A stretch of 64,000 bases of DNA from Acinetobacter bohemicus ANC 3994 (GCF_000367925.1 NZ_KB849165.1:3836-67835); one strand, 5' to 3'; shown: positions 26,401 through 35,021, numbered from the stretch's first letter. Translations and numbers: made by a program. The notes: generated by a model from the letters alone, not told the origin.

Positions 26401-28481
26401 CGGCTTGGCAAAAGTGTTTTAATACATATTTAAGACAAATAGGGCTTAAGTCAACTATATCGTTAGCTCAATGGTTGAAAGCTTTACAGCAAAATGTGAT
26501 GTTAAATAGCACTCCGTTGATTGCAGGTTATATATCAGGCCAAGTCTTGACTGAAGATCTTTCAATAAATGAATTATTACGCTTATCCGAATATGAAAAA
26601 TTAACCACAGGTTTAGATAGCACTGAGCCAGAGAGTGAAATAGAAATAGGTGATGAGCAATTACATTTGTCTGATATTTTAGCGATGATTAAGCAACTAA
26701 AAGGTGAGTCTAGATCAAGAATTTGGCTTAAGCAGCTTGCCAATGATAAAACGAATCACCGCTCAGTCAATTTATTGACGTGCTTTGTGCAATGGTTGAT
26801 TTTACGCTGTGATGCAGAAGAGTTAAGCCTACAGAATCGAAATATGATTCATCTATATTTGGCCATCGTCAGTGCAGGTATATTGGGGTTTTCAGAAGAT
26901 TTAACAAAAGATAGTCATATTGATGAAGATGTATTTCAAAAATGGATGGAGTTGACGCAAGAGCATTTTCCACACCGCAAGCATCTCGCTGCGTGGAATC
27001 GCTTTAGAGAGTTCTTAATTCAGTTAAATGATGATCGTATAAAGTTGCACAATCGTACAGCGCATCAAGCAAGTGCTAAAGTTTTTTCAAAAAATGAAGT
27101 GCAGCAGATCGTTCAAATATTACAATCTGTAGAATCTGGGGTGAATGATGCTGCTTTACGTCAAGAGATTCAGCGTCATTTTCGTTTATCTGCAGCGATG
27201 GGTGTACGCCGTTCGGAGATACTTCATTTACAGCCCGTAGATATTGATGAGGATATGCTCAGAATTCGTCCCTATGGCGATCATAAGTTAAAAACACTTG
27301 GATCAGAACGTGCTGTTCCGATGAATTTATTAAGTCAGACAATTCAAAAGGGATTAGACGATATTTATAAGAATAAAAAAAATTCGATATTAATGTCTGA
27401 TGAGAACAGTGAGTATAGGCATTTTTTTGATAAAATATCTCAAATTTTAAAGAAAGTCACTGGAGATGTTGATCTCAGCTTACATCATTTAAGACATACG
27501 TTTGCAAGTGCATATACTTTAAAGTGTTTGCAAACAGTGGTGGATTTTAAAGATCTTACGATAGAACTGCCATGGCTACAAAATTGGATGCCATCGAATG
27601 AGCAATTTAATACGCTAGTAGGCAATGAAGGACAGGTTGGGCAAGGGATTAAGGCGATTAGTCGAGTGCTTGGACATTTGCATGAATCGACAACATTAAA
27701 GCATTATGTTCATATCTTATTTCTGGCTACTTATGCCTATAGCATGAAACAACAGCAACCCAATTTACATACTGCATTTTTTAAGCGAATCATGAGTCGG
27801 AGTAATTTATTCAGACATTTCCAAGTAATTCATCAACAGGATGGTAATCTAAAATATGAGTTGCGAGATACCATCGAAAAATATGTACTCAAAAAAAGAC
27901 AAAGTCAGAGGTGGGTAATCTATGCTCAAAAAAGAGGAAATTCAACTGAAAAAGTAATTAAACACGAGTTATTTCAAAAATTTGAAGATATTGAGCGGTA
28001 TCTTATTTCAGGGCAGGGGCAGCCACGATTAGATATTGAGTCGTGGAAGAGAGCTTTAATTACGATGGCAAACATTCCGTCAGGTAAACGTGGTTCAAAT
28101 ATAGGAAGACATCCATTATCGACACAAGGAAAGTTAGCACGTTTGCCTGAATTACTAAGTGCTGTAGATTTTAATTCTGCACAAGAGATTTTAGAGCGAT
28201 TTGATTATTTAGAACAAAACCAATCAGAAACTTATAATTGGTTAATAAAAAAATGGTTGTATGAAAGTAATGTAACAAAAGTATTGATGCATTTTACGGC
28301 AGAGGATGAACCTATGCTTTCAATCCTTACAGAACATCAGTTTTTTCCGATGGTGATGAAACATAATAAATATGATTATTTTAGAATTATGTCTCAACAA
28401 GTATCATTACGCGCCGTGCGATGGATACTTACGTGGTTGAGTGTACGATATTTGGTGATTAAAGATCATATCAGAGCCTAA
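23430..28481 (+). CDS. Giant multi-module tyrosine recombinase-like protein
   Basis: 1683 residues, four to five times the size of a normal integrase. The C-terminal module carries the full tyrosine recombinase set: Arg1260 in AAMGVRRSEIL, a Lys in the GDHKLKTLG turn, His1352-x-x-Arg1355 (LHHLRHTFAS), His1416 (LGHLHEST) and Tyr1426 (KHYVH). Earlier parts look like decayed modules of the same fold: Arg373 in LTGRSVTEL with Lys478-S-I-Arg481 and HYAS (Tyr516); Arg603 in TAGRGVKQP with a later GHWVRGRHPW; and Arg914 in SQLCRVSHLQ. About 250 residues follow the catalytic Tyr. The start overlaps the upstream 222-residue gene. It probably moves a mobile element; the decayed modules may serve binding or assembly. 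The catalytic module is clear; the repeated-module reading is my inference. Confidence 0.85.
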   Translation: MNIYFKQLREWINQNENIEEQQLIQALFLLRAHYSLAGIVVICQRICTLIGDDELSIFHNELNTLKIISTLQGSDQYSHFFSETTDKNKHKLTPLRPFTGDSGICDLLLIQAGLSQNNDSFDTVIIWFLKQIFHFQKNVHTLELYSNYLNGDGSIKLKAQKGSRVYNAFLSIRLLGDPSNEDILEQVKELLIQNSPKQLINLMSAGSEDKRLNEVFYALKLFLSQSWKNNRLKNKKKRREFLHRIGLKQKKLILQRYGSLSIAIQPLEDMDEIHRGLVSEVFEYDEIEEDETPLEPLFTFFLAEQSDLIRGFYASKSIFQHVEAANVGLVWTKWRLSLNSIQKVFKLCQPSKADTSLILRAKLALILSLLTGRSVTELTAPCFSQNTDQNNIAIQYDNTLSAYVLSVLAGTPTLKTKPEDSKFNVPWTKKLHLVLPSELNDLVNQVKNLAIKTRQPAVEREVRRLINSVPKELEISLKSIRDILPRLLYEHSQGDLAVVKAVTNASGRNYDNLIHYASFEQRKLQQLWADCLRTIKIDIPEYIHTSSERVGSPIGIKIVEIQNEITLIKNRINQAAEQKDWQTLFDNLTLYTALWMNLATAGRGVKQPFPQLISQQGWALIQDKHHQDESTDRYVPLTAAFIKQIQVLRGLMRMLGNQVEPRVDLSSYALQLCDPHQIEGLVRNWARKLVRSDNNQLPGRFKDAGLGHWVRGRHPWDMLSVFPVSTFKQQWLDVQENLQKQLGFKCLDGFDFFKIQNIPTFVLTKETKAVQAETKPIIQYSENDVKEWLENSEYEPYCQLIFEENPEPKVSLELGHVLAFNLAKNTKIDLPQAIKTYCAYIRDKTKIPLFVQLPQKATRTWLTSENSFSTWCYIEQNLLDLIQKDLEHLPEHKNCDVEIGRLLVVLSMYSQLCRVSHLQAMLQFIASDQHIVAMGNSRLVELTVNNDRSVTKIRRTVLLSPYVSTLILVDRQYVQPRLKEILAQSRNQQRTAWQKCFNTYLRQIGLKSTISLAQWLKALQQNVMLNSTPLIAGYISGQVLTEDLSINELLRLSEYEKLTTGLDSTEPESEIEIGDEQLHLSDILAMIKQLKGESRSRIWLKQLANDKTNHRSVNLLTCFVQWLILRCDAEELSLQNRNMIHLYLAIVSAGILGFSEDLTKDSHIDEDVFQKWMELTQEHFPHRKHLAAWNRFREFLIQLNDDRIKLHNRTAHQASAKVFSKNEVQQIVQILQSVESGVNDAALRQEIQRHFRLSAAMGVRRSEILHLQPVDIDEDMLRIRPYGDHKLKTLGSERAVPMNLLSQTIQKGLDDIYKNKKNSILMSDENSEYRHFFDKISQILKKVTGDVDLSLHHLRHTFASAYTLKCLQTVVDFKDLTIELPWLQNWMPSNEQFNTLVGNEGQVGQGIKAISRVLGHLHESTTLKHYVHILFLATYAYSMKQQQPNLHTAFFKRIMSRSNLFRHFQVIHQQDGNLKYELRDTIEKYVLKKRQSQRWVIYAQKRGNSTEKVIKHELFQKFEDIERYLISGQGQPRLDIESWKRALITMANIPSGKRGSNIGRHPLSTQGKLARLPELLSAVDFNSAQEILERFDYLEQNQSETYNWLIKKWLYESNVTKVLMHFTAEDEPMLSILTEHQFFPMVMKHNKYDYFRIMSQQVSLRAVRWILTWLSVRYLVIKDHIRA

Positions 28482-28503
28482 GTAAATAGGACTTGCGCAT
28501 GCT

Positions 28504-28671
28504 TTGTTACACCAAGGTTTGAAAGACAGTACTATTTTAATTGAGCCAAATTCAAGTGACAAATTGGGGTTAAGTGCAGCCAAATTCTGTGAATTTTTTC
28601 AAGATGGCTACATATGCATGAATATTATTTACCTGACTAGGAAAACTTTTTGCCGCTCATTTATTGCTTAA
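28504..28671 (+). other. Short open frame, possible gene remnant
   Basis: A frame open from 28486 without an ATG (first TTG at 28504) reads as plausible protein (DSTILIEPNSSDKLGLSAAK, FCEFFQDGY) before a stop at 28669. There is no ribosome binding site. It may be the leftover of a gene downstream of the giant recombinase. I do not recognise it. Confidence 0.2.
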
Positions 28672-28757
28672 TGCCTTGTATTTGATCCGCTACTAGAAGC
28701 CGTACAGTATCCTTCCTTATGCAAATAGCCTAAGCATATATCATTTAGTCTAAGGGG

Positions 28758-28807
28758 CCCAGGCCTTTGCTTGGACAAATCACTATTTGACAAAGCAAAG
28801 GCCTGGG
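28758..28807. repeat. Perfect 15-bp inverted repeat, GC-rich hairpin
   Basis: CCCAGGCCTTTGCTT at 28758-28772 and its exact complement at 28793-28807 are separated by a 20-base loop. The arms are much more GC-rich than the surroundings, and no T-run follows on either strand, so it is not an ordinary terminator. It lies 280 bases after the giant recombinase gene and could be a recombination or regulatory site. Confidence 0.75.
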
Positions 28808-28974
28808 AGTCCGCGAATTTGATTTGAATATGATTAAAGTGAGTGACTTAGTCTGCTGCTGATTTTCATTACAAGATAATAGAGTTATTTTTAGGGAGAA
28901 ATACCCCCTAATCATCATGTATTAAGCCGAATTTAGGATCAACATGCTGGTTATGAGAGACGTTCGTACGAGGC

Positions 28975-29032
28975 ATAGCGAATAGTAAAATTGGGTTTGG
29001 TGATTTAATTTTACTACTTCGCTATTTTTTTT
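28975..29032 (+). terminator. Strong rho-independent terminator
   Basis: ATAGCGAATAGTAAAATT pairs with AATTTTACTACTTCGCTAT (one unpaired base) around a loop of about 14 bases, followed by eight T on the plus strand. It would terminate transcripts from the recombinase side before they meet the oppositely oriented ohr operon. The rest of 28808-28974 shows no gene. Confidence 0.65.
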
Positions 29033-29102
29033 AAGCTAAAAGTGTCAACACACCCTAGGTATTGATATTAAAATTAAAGTTTTCTTATTCCTGAAGGGCT
29101 AT

Positions 29103-29534
29103 TCAGATCTTCTTCGATAGAGATTTAATTAAGGACTTTAATTCATCTCTCAGCTCATGAGCATTTGAAAACTTAATAGATTGAGACAAGTCATCTGGAA
29201 TATTTTCAGCTAACGTTTTTAGTTTTGTTCCTTTTTCTGTTAATGAAATAATAACTCTTCTTTCATCGACAGTATCACGTGAGCGCCTTATAGTCTCAGA
29301 CTTTTCCATCCTTTTAAGTAATGGCGTTAATGTCCCACTATCTAAATATAAAATTTGTCCAAGATCGCCCACACTTATAGAAATTTTTTCCCATAGAACT
29401 AACATAACCAAATATTGAGGATAAGTGAGTCCCAAAGGCTCAAGAAAAGGTCTATAAGCTTTAACTATTAGATTTGATGCCGCATAGATGGGAAAACATA
29501 ATTGTTCATCTAAATAAAGCTGATTCTTGGACAT
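29103..29534 (-). CDS. ohrR: OhrR-type MarR-family organic peroxide repressor
   Basis: 143 residues with a MarR winged-helix fold. The peroxide-sensing N-terminal Cys is at residue 13 in EQLCFPIYAASN, the hallmark of OhrR. A DNA-recognition helix (SVGDLGQILYLDSGTLTPLL) and wing (DTVDERRVIISLTEKG) follow. In the family, oxidation of the Cys by organic hydroperoxide or hypochlorite releases the repressor from the ohr promoter. The gene starts five bases after ohr on the same strand, so the two form an operon, and ohrR is likely self-repressed through the ohr promoter. Length is normal. Confidence 0.92.
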   Translation of the reverse strand: MSKNQLYLDEQLCFPIYAASNLIVKAYRPFLEPLGLTYPQYLVMLVLWEKISISVGDLGQILYLDSGTLTPLLKRMEKSETIRRSRDTVDERRVIISLTEKGTKLKTLAENIPDDLSQSIKFSNAHELRDELKSLIKSLSKKI

Positions 29535-29539
29535 ATATT

Positions 29540-29965
29540 CTATTTTGTATGAACAGTTGTAGAAACCTGTATATTACCTCGAATAGCATTTGAATAAGGA
29601 CAAACGTGGTGAGTTTCTTCAACTATTTTTTCTGCTTCAGTCTGAGATATATTTGAAAGAGTTACATCTAAATTAACTGTCAAGGCAAATCCACCATTAC
29701 CATTCGATACCATACCAACAGTACCCAGAACTTCTACATCATTATCACGAATTTTATGCTGTTTATTACGTGAAATATGGATGATTGCATTACCGAAGCA
29801 TGCTGCATAACCTGCCGCAAATAGTTGTTCCGGATTGGTCGCTCCACCTTTACCACCTAATTCTTTTGGTAAAGCTAAGTTCAGTTCTAAAATACCATCT
29901 TCACTAAGGATAGTCCCTGAACGTCCACCAATTGCTTTAACTTTTGTTGCATAAAGAGTGCTCAT
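29540..29965 (-). CDS. ohr: Organic hydroperoxide resistance protein Ohr (OsmC family)
   Basis: A cytosolic thiol peroxidase that reduces organic hydroperoxides, using lipoylated proteins as reductant. The open frame begins at 29983 (147 residues), but GGAAAG lies just upstream of the internal ATG at 29965, which gives MSTLYATKV, the usual Ohr start, so I prefer that. The two catalytic cysteines, at 62 and 128 of the longer frame, are present in YAACFGNAI and HHVCPYSNA; the catalytic-loop Arg (IGGRSG) and a Glu (TNPEQLFAAGY) are also kept. It is the first gene of the ohr-ohrR operon. The locus sits between recombinase genes and may be cargo of that element. Confidence 0.93.
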   Translation of the reverse strand: MSTLYATKVKAIGGRSGTILSEDGILELNLALPKELGGKGGATNPEQLFAAGYAACFGNAIIHISRNKQHKIRDNDVEVLGTVGMVSNGNGGFALTVNLDVTLSNISQTEAEKIVEETHHVCPYSNAIRGNIQVSTTVHTK

Positions 29966-29995
29966 TTGTTGCTTTCCAAACATTTGTATTGTGTA

Positions 29996-30020
29996 AAATA
30001 TAATTGCTCACAATATATTT
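29996..30020 (-). promoter_or_regulatory. Possible OhrR operator upstream of ohr
   Basis: ATATAATTGCTCACAATATAT contains the inverted ATTG/CAAT pair typical of MarR-family sites and lies about 35 bases upstream of the preferred ohr start. Identification is by symmetry and position only. Confidence 0.35.
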
Positions 30021-30128
30021 GTTGTCAATTATTTTTTAGTATTTTATTTAAAAGTAGAATTCTTTCTTAAGATATAAACAGTAAATTTTGCATGAAAATA
30101 GCTAAATTTACTGACAGTTAGGTCTATT

Positions 30129-30293
30129 TTGAAACAGACTGAATTTCCAATCTTATTGGTAGAACTTAGATTACCTTTGGTATTTACACAAAAAGTAGAC
30201 GACCAGTCTATTTTTATGTATATTTAGTTGATGAAAACATCACAACCGCATTTTGGTTTGATATCACTCTAATCATCAAGCCAATAAATATTG
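30129..30293 (+). pseudogene. Possible frameshifted gene fragment cut by IS1
   Basis: A TTG at 30129 begins a frame (KQTEFPILLVELRLPLVF) that stops at 30225; a shifted frame continues (PVYFYVYLVDENITTAFWF) into the IS edge at 30294. It may be the N-terminal relic of the recombinase whose C-terminal part resumes at 31082, but this is not provable from the window. Confidence 0.2.
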
Positions 30294-31081
30294 GGTGGTG
30301 TTTAAAAAAGTATGCTGACATTAAATGAAGCCATTATTGATATAAAAGAAGGTTAAGTCGAAGGCTTTAAAATGGTTTTCAAGCTTTTTCGAAAAATTAC
30401 AGCTTTTTCTAAAGCCACGCCTAATTCGATGCCTTATTTTACAATTATTGCCTTCAATACCCACAGTAAAAAACTTACCAATACTTTGCTTGCAGTTTTT
30501 AAAAGCAGTGATGAAACTGTCCCAATGATCACTTGCAATTCGAGTGTAGTGAACACCTAATTGTTTAAGCTTTGCCTTCAGCAGTTGGACTGTAGCTAAA
30601 TCTCTTTTACCCCAAACATAAGCAATAATCTCACCTGTTTCTCGATGGTAGGCGTAAATAAGCCATTGTTTATTATTTTTATTTCCTACAAAAGTCCAGA
30701 ATTCATCCACTTCGATAGATTCGTAATAACTTTGTTTAGGCTGAATTTGATATGTTGATTCACTTAAAGTGCGTAAAACTTTACCGATACTGATACGCTC
30801 AACTTCAGCAATATCTCGTATACCGTTGCCTCTGACCATTAACTGTAATATTTTACGAGTAATACCTGAATTACACCCTTGATAGCTGAGTGCATGGTCA
30901 CCAATAAACTGACGTTTACAGTCTTTGCACTGATAGTTTTGTTTCCCATCTACCTTGATGCCATTTTTCTTTATACTCTCACTGAGGCAGGTTGGACATT
31001 TGATTTCTAGAGTTATTCGCATTTCCCTATTTTATCAAAATCTAACCTGCTTTTTTTCAGCATACTTTTTGAAACACCACC
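30294..31081 (-). mobile_element. IS1-family insertion sequence, copy 1 (788 bp)
   Basis: The ends are GGTGGTGTTT...AAACACCACC, with imperfect inverted repeats of about 23 bases, and one transposase gene on the minus strand. The encoded protein is identical to that of copy 2 at 36251-37038, which lies in the opposite orientation; the length is the same. The flanks (AATATTG / CGATATT) do not form a clean target duplication, which suggests later rearrangement or deletion. It interrupts or abuts the tyrosine recombinase at 31082. Confidence 0.88.
30321..31022 (-). CDS. IS1-family transposase (single-frame type)
   Basis: 233 residues. An N-terminal zinc ribbon (CPTCLSE, CKDCKRQF) and HTH (SGITRKILQLMVRGNGIRDI) are followed by the IS1 DDE domain with Asp in VDEFWTF, Asp in IASDHWDSF and Glu in GIEGNNCKIRHRIRRGFRKS. 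InsA-like and InsB-like parts are in one continuous frame, so no programmed frameshift is needed, unlike classical IS1. It appears intact and is likely active, given the identical second copy 6 kb away. Confidence 0.9.
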   Translation of the reverse strand: MRITLEIKCPTCLSESIKKNGIKVDGKQNYQCKDCKRQFIGDHALSYQGCNSGITRKILQLMVRGNGIRDIAEVERISIGKVLRTLSESTYQIQPKQSYYESIEVDEFWTFVGNKNNKQWLIYAYHRETGEIIAYVWGKRDLATVQLLKAKLKQLGVHYTRIASDHWDSFITAFKNCKQSIGKFFTVGIEGNNCKIRHRIRRGFRKSCNFSKKLENHFKAFDLTFFYINNGFI

Positions 31082-32482
31082 CGATATTATTATTTAACTG
31101 CAAGTAATCCTCAATTTATTAAAATCTTTATTCACAATAACTATCATCGTCAGGTCAAAACGAAGAATGCAAAACGAGGAATACGTCTTGATGAGTTGCT
31201 AACTACGGATGAATTAAATGGATTTATTGGCCTGATCAAAAAACATCTTAATGTGAAAGTTGACCAAAGAAGGTTGGGGAGAGAGGATTGTTTTATCTTC
31301 CAAGATGAATTTGGTCAACTTTTTTCATCTCGTTTTATTGGTGCTAAGACAAAGGAAATTTTTAATACTTTATTTAATAACGAACCACAGGATTATTCCT
31401 TTCATAGTTTTAGACACACTGCTACAAATAAGTTAGCTTTAATTTTGAAAGGAAGTGAAGCGTTAATTAGAAGTTGGATCGACTACTCACCTGATCAAAT
31501 TGCTAAAATTAAAAACTATTTACTAGGTAATACTGACAGTACTGCTGGACGTCAGGATGTTTGGAAGATTTTGGCACATTTTATAGGACATTCATCAATT
31601 GAGATGACAGCTAACCATTACTTGCATTTTGGTTCAATGTTAGTAGGGGATGCATTATGTCCAGATGAAAGTAAAGTATCAGTAAGTATTGTAAGAGCTT
31701 TACTCTCTTGCCGAGTATTCAAAAAACAGTTGAATACTTGTCAAAAGGAAGAAAAACTTGAATTAAAAGATATCTTAAGGAAAATAGCTTCAAATTCTAA
31801 ATTAATTCAGAACGCGATATATCCTGATCGATGGCATACTTTGGTCTTAAAGCAGGAAGATGTAGAGCAAGGTGATGATGTAATTGAAAGATCCAAACTG
31901 ACGTCAACTTTGAATGATATTATAAATGTCCTATCTGGCAAAGATGAAGATCTGAATTTAAAAAATATCGGGAGCGACTTAGCATCCAATCTTTATAAAA
32001 ATCGTCATTTTCAACACAAAAAAGATATTTATCACAATTATGCTTTAGACATGTTGTTAAAGCATATCAATAGAAATCGGTCTGGTAATCTATTTGTCAA
32101 AGATAATTATCAAATTTTCACTGCTTTGTTGAATAGTGATTCTATACTGAGTTATTTTGAGCGCTGTGTACGTCTTATAGATGCACGTATGGAAGTGTAT
32201 ATTCAGAGCAAACAAGAGCATCAGGAGTTTGTTAAATTTTGTCGTGAGTTAAAAGCCATCTATAAACAGGTATTTCATGAAAAAATTAAAATATCTGAAC
32301 TTTCATGGAAGGAGATTAATACTGAACTTAGAATGGCTAAAAGTAAAAAAGGGATAAGTCTGAAAATTAGTAATACCGATTATAAAGATAATACCTGTCA
32401 AAAAATCTTGAGTGATTTATATTTAGCAGTTGTCTATCGCCGTTGGAACTTGACTCAAGCTAATGATCAATTACAGCGTTAA
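31082..32482 (+). pseudogene. Tyrosine recombinase, 5' end removed by IS1
   Basis: The frame is open from the IS1 edge (TKNAKRGIRLDELLTT); the first start inside is TTG at 31196, giving 428 residues. The C-terminal catalytic part is present: HSFRHTATN (HxxR), IGHSSIEMT (His) and NHYLHFG (nucleophilic Tyr). The upstream Arg and Lys motifs would lie in the lost part. A long C-terminal tail of about 270 residues follows the Tyr, an unusual feature that it shares with the giant recombinase at 23430. It is probably a second recombinase of the same element, now inactive. Confidence 0.75.
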
Positions 32483-32533
32483 ATAATTTAACAGGTATGA
32501 AAATTCGATTACTAAAAAATGGAGGGATACCTG

Positions 32534-32587
32534 ATGAATGAAAATATGTACGCATCTACAGGTAATACAATTTGGTTAAGTTTTTAA
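32534..32587 (+). other. Possible truncated start of a further gene
   Basis: GGAGGGATACCTG precedes an ATG that opens only 17 codons (MNENMYASTGNTIWLSF) 50 bases after the recombinase stop. The strong ribosome binding site and spacing suggest the first codons of a third recombinase-operon gene whose remainder has been deleted. Confidence 0.22.
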
Positions 32588-32629
32588 ATAGAAATGAAAC
32601 TATCGATACGCCGTTGGCATTAGGAAAGT

Positions 32630-32812
32630 TCAGAATGACTCTATAAATTCATCAAATGGTATTTCGCTTTCTACATAAAAAACACCATGTTCATCTACTT
32701 TCATTTTTTTAATGGGGTCCCCTTGCAGTCTAGCAATTTCAATTAAGTCATTGAGTATTGCGTCAGCAAGTGTGTTCCTGTGGTCATTCTCTTGAGCTAA
32801 ATCATCTGACAT
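32630..32812 (-). CDS. Small acidic hypothetical protein
   Basis: About 60 residues from the ATG at 32812, chosen because CCAGGAAAAAATT precedes it; an in-frame ATG at 32848 would add 12 residues but lacks such a site. The protein is acidic and probably helical at the start (DDLAQENDHRNTLADAILND), with a C-terminal strand-like piece (KVDEHGVFYVESEIPFDEF). I do not recognise a family. It lies downstream of the phosphoesterase on the same strand, separated by about 110 bases. Confidence 0.5.
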   Translation of the reverse strand: MSDDLAQENDHRNTLADAILNDLIEIARLQGDPIKKMKVDEHGVFYVESEIPFDEFIESF

Positions 32813-32920
32813 AATTTTTTCCTGGTCTTTGTGTGACTGAAGTTTCATTATCAGTATCTCAGAAAACTTGAAACTAGAATAATGTGCTGTGTTAAAACGG
32901 CTTAATACAAATATGGTCGT

Positions 32921-33670
32921 TTAAACATCGATGATTAAGTTTTCTCTAAAACCATTTTTCCCTTGCTCTTGCGGATAGCCTAAAGGATTGATCACTAATC
33001 TGCATCCATCGACTACAGTATCAACAGATGTATGCGTATGTCCTGAAATCCAAAGATTGAAGCCTTTAATATCAAGGTCATTAATAAAATAGGGATTAAG
33101 GGCTGATGCAACAGAATGATTGCCCCAATATGGATCAAGACAAGCTAAATGAGGTGGGAAATGAGTAAGGACGATCACATTATCTTGCCCCTTAAACTGC
33201 ATAATATTTTGATGGTATCGTTGAAACAATACTATGTAGTCGTCAGCGGTGATAGGTCTGTTATCGCTGCTAATCATGATTTGATCAAAATCATAAATAG
33301 ATTGTTCAGCATCTTCTTTAAATTGTAGAAGTTCACTAGGTGTTGTAAGAGTTGAGTTGGAACGAAAGTTCGTAAACAACGTGCCACCAACAAATATTTT
33401 ATCTTGTATCTTGATGTGGTTATCATCAAGCAGGGTATTTTGAGGATAATTTTCTCTTAAGAAATCTACGACTAAATTGTAGTTGGAGCAGTAGTAATCA
33501 TGATTGCCCAAAACGAAGATAAAGTTTTTATTCAGATTTTTACATGTTGCTGCAAACTCAATGGCACCACTCAGACGATTCGAAAAATCCCCAGCATGAA
33601 TAATAAGATCTGCATCTGTTGATAATTGATATTCTGAATTATGTGTGTCAGATAAAATTTGTAGTTTCAA
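32921..33670 (-). CDS. Calcineurin-like metallophosphoesterase
   Basis: 249 residues with all metal-binding motifs of the family in order: SDTH (Asp8, His10), HAGDF, GNHDYY, LTHFPPH and SGHTHTSVD. These bind a di-metal centre and hydrolyse phosphoesters; the substrate cannot be told. No signal peptide or membrane segment is seen, so it is cytosolic. The C-terminus (VINPLGYPQEQ, FRENLIIDV) is typical of YpcE/Icc-like standalone enzymes found with mobile-element cargo. It sits between the two inverted IS1 copies. Confidence 0.88.
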   Translation of the reverse strand: MKLQILSDTHNSEYQLSTDADLIIHAGDFSNRLSGAIEFAATCKNLNKNFIFVLGNHDYYCSNYNLVVDFLRENYPQNTLLDDNHIKIQDKIFVGGTLFTNFRSNSTLTTPSELLQFKEDAEQSIYDFDQIMISSDNRPITADDYIVLFQRYHQNIMQFKGQDNVIVLTHFPPHLACLDPYWGNHSVASALNPYFINDLDIKGFNLWISGHTHTSVDTVVDGCRLVINPLGYPQEQGKNGFRENLIIDV

Positions 33671-33805
33671 ATGGCCTCCTAAGGTCTATCAAAAAAGATA
33701 ACATGAGTTGAATTTGTTTTAAATAGATAAAGACCTAAATACAATGCGTACTTGAGCACACTACAATAGGCGAGAAAGACTTTTGTTCTAATAAAGGGAT
33801 AAATT

Positions 33806-34019
33806 ATGAATAGTACAATAATGGATTTTGAATTTACAGTTTATATCAAGGATTTAAAAGCTTCAGATAAATGTATTGAGGATCGTATATTTGAAGCAGG
33901 TTGTGATGATGCTTTATTATGTTCAATCAATAACGACTTATATTTAGAGTTTGCAAGAAAAGCCCAAAGCCTTGATTTGGCAATTCAAAATGCATTAAGA
34001 AATATTGAGACTGCGGGAT
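33806..34019 (+). pseudogene. Small conserved protein, 3' end replaced by IS481
   Basis: From ATG 33806 the reading gives FEFTVYIKDLKASD, then FEAGCDDALLC and FARKAQSLDLAIQNALR, a pattern I recognise from small proteins with an AGCDDA motif and a possible regulatory role; function unknown. After ETAGLF the frame enters the IS481 terminal repeat and stops seven codons later at 34037. Only the last few native residues seem lost. A good ribosome binding site (AAAGGGATAAATT) precedes the start. Confidence 0.5.
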
Positions 34020-35021
34020 TGTTTAGTCCCAGATTTTAATGGTGCAATATTCTTAGATAAATGGAAGGAAGCTCTATGGGACAAGTTTTACACAGCAGCG
34101 CCACAACGACACAGGCAGTGCGTCGAGCAATACAAAATAGTCAAGAAAGCTTAAGAGCGCTAGCCAAGCGTTACGGCATCAATCAAAAGACCGTCGCAAA
34201 ATGGAAGAAACGCACTTCAGTAGATGATCTTACAACCGGGCCAAAGAATCCTTGCTCAAGCGTGTTATCGCCTGAAGATGAGGCGGCAATTGTTGCTTTT
34301 CGAAAACGCACTTTGTTGCCGCTAGACGATTGTCTTTATGCATTACAGCCAAGTATTCCTTATTTGACACGCTCGTCCTTACACCGCTGCTTGCAGCGGC
34401 ATGGTATTTCACGACTGCCTGAGGTACAAGGTGATCGCCCTGTCAGGAAGCGCTTCAAGAGCTACCCCATCGGTTACTTTCATATCGACATCGCTGAGAT
34501 GCAAACAGCACAGGGCAAGCTTTATCTCTTCGTTGCCATTGATCGAACTTCCAAGTTCGCATTCACTGAGTTGCATACTAAAGCCGGTAAGATGGCAGCC
34601 GCGCAGTTCCTGCGCAATTTAGTTAAGGCTGTACCCTATAGAATCCATACGGTGCTGACAGATAACGGCATCCAGTTCACAAACCGCACATGTGATCGCT
34701 ACGCATCTGAGCACATCTTTGATCGGGTTTGTACTGAATGTGGCATTGAACATCGTCTTACCAAGGTCAAGCACCCATGGACCAATGGACAAGTCGAACG
34801 GATGAACCGAACGATTAAAGAAGCTACTGTCAAACGGTTTCATTACGATGATCACACTCAGCTATGTACTCACCTTGCTGATTTTATTGCTGCATACAAC
34901 TTCGGTCGCAGACTCAAAACACTCAGGGGCCTGACTCCCTACGAATTCATCTGTAAACAATGGACAAATGAACCTGAACTTTTTAAGATTGATCCGATCC
35001 ATCAAATGCCGGGACTAAACA
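34020..35021 (+). mobile_element. IS481-family insertion sequence, copy 1 (1002 bp)
   Basis: Terminal inverted repeats begin TGTTTAGTCCC at both ends. The element carries one transposase gene and recurs (other strand) at the right edge of the window from 63906. No target duplication is visible (flanks GCGGGAT and CAATTTC), so one side was probably deleted or exchanged. The transposase frame has no stop before the right end and reads straight into the adjacent gene. Confidence 0.8.

Noticed and set aside
30294..31081. Target site duplication flanking IS1 copy 1 (AATATT / ATATT)
   Set aside because: The similar bases are offset and do not form an equal-length direct repeat next to both ends.
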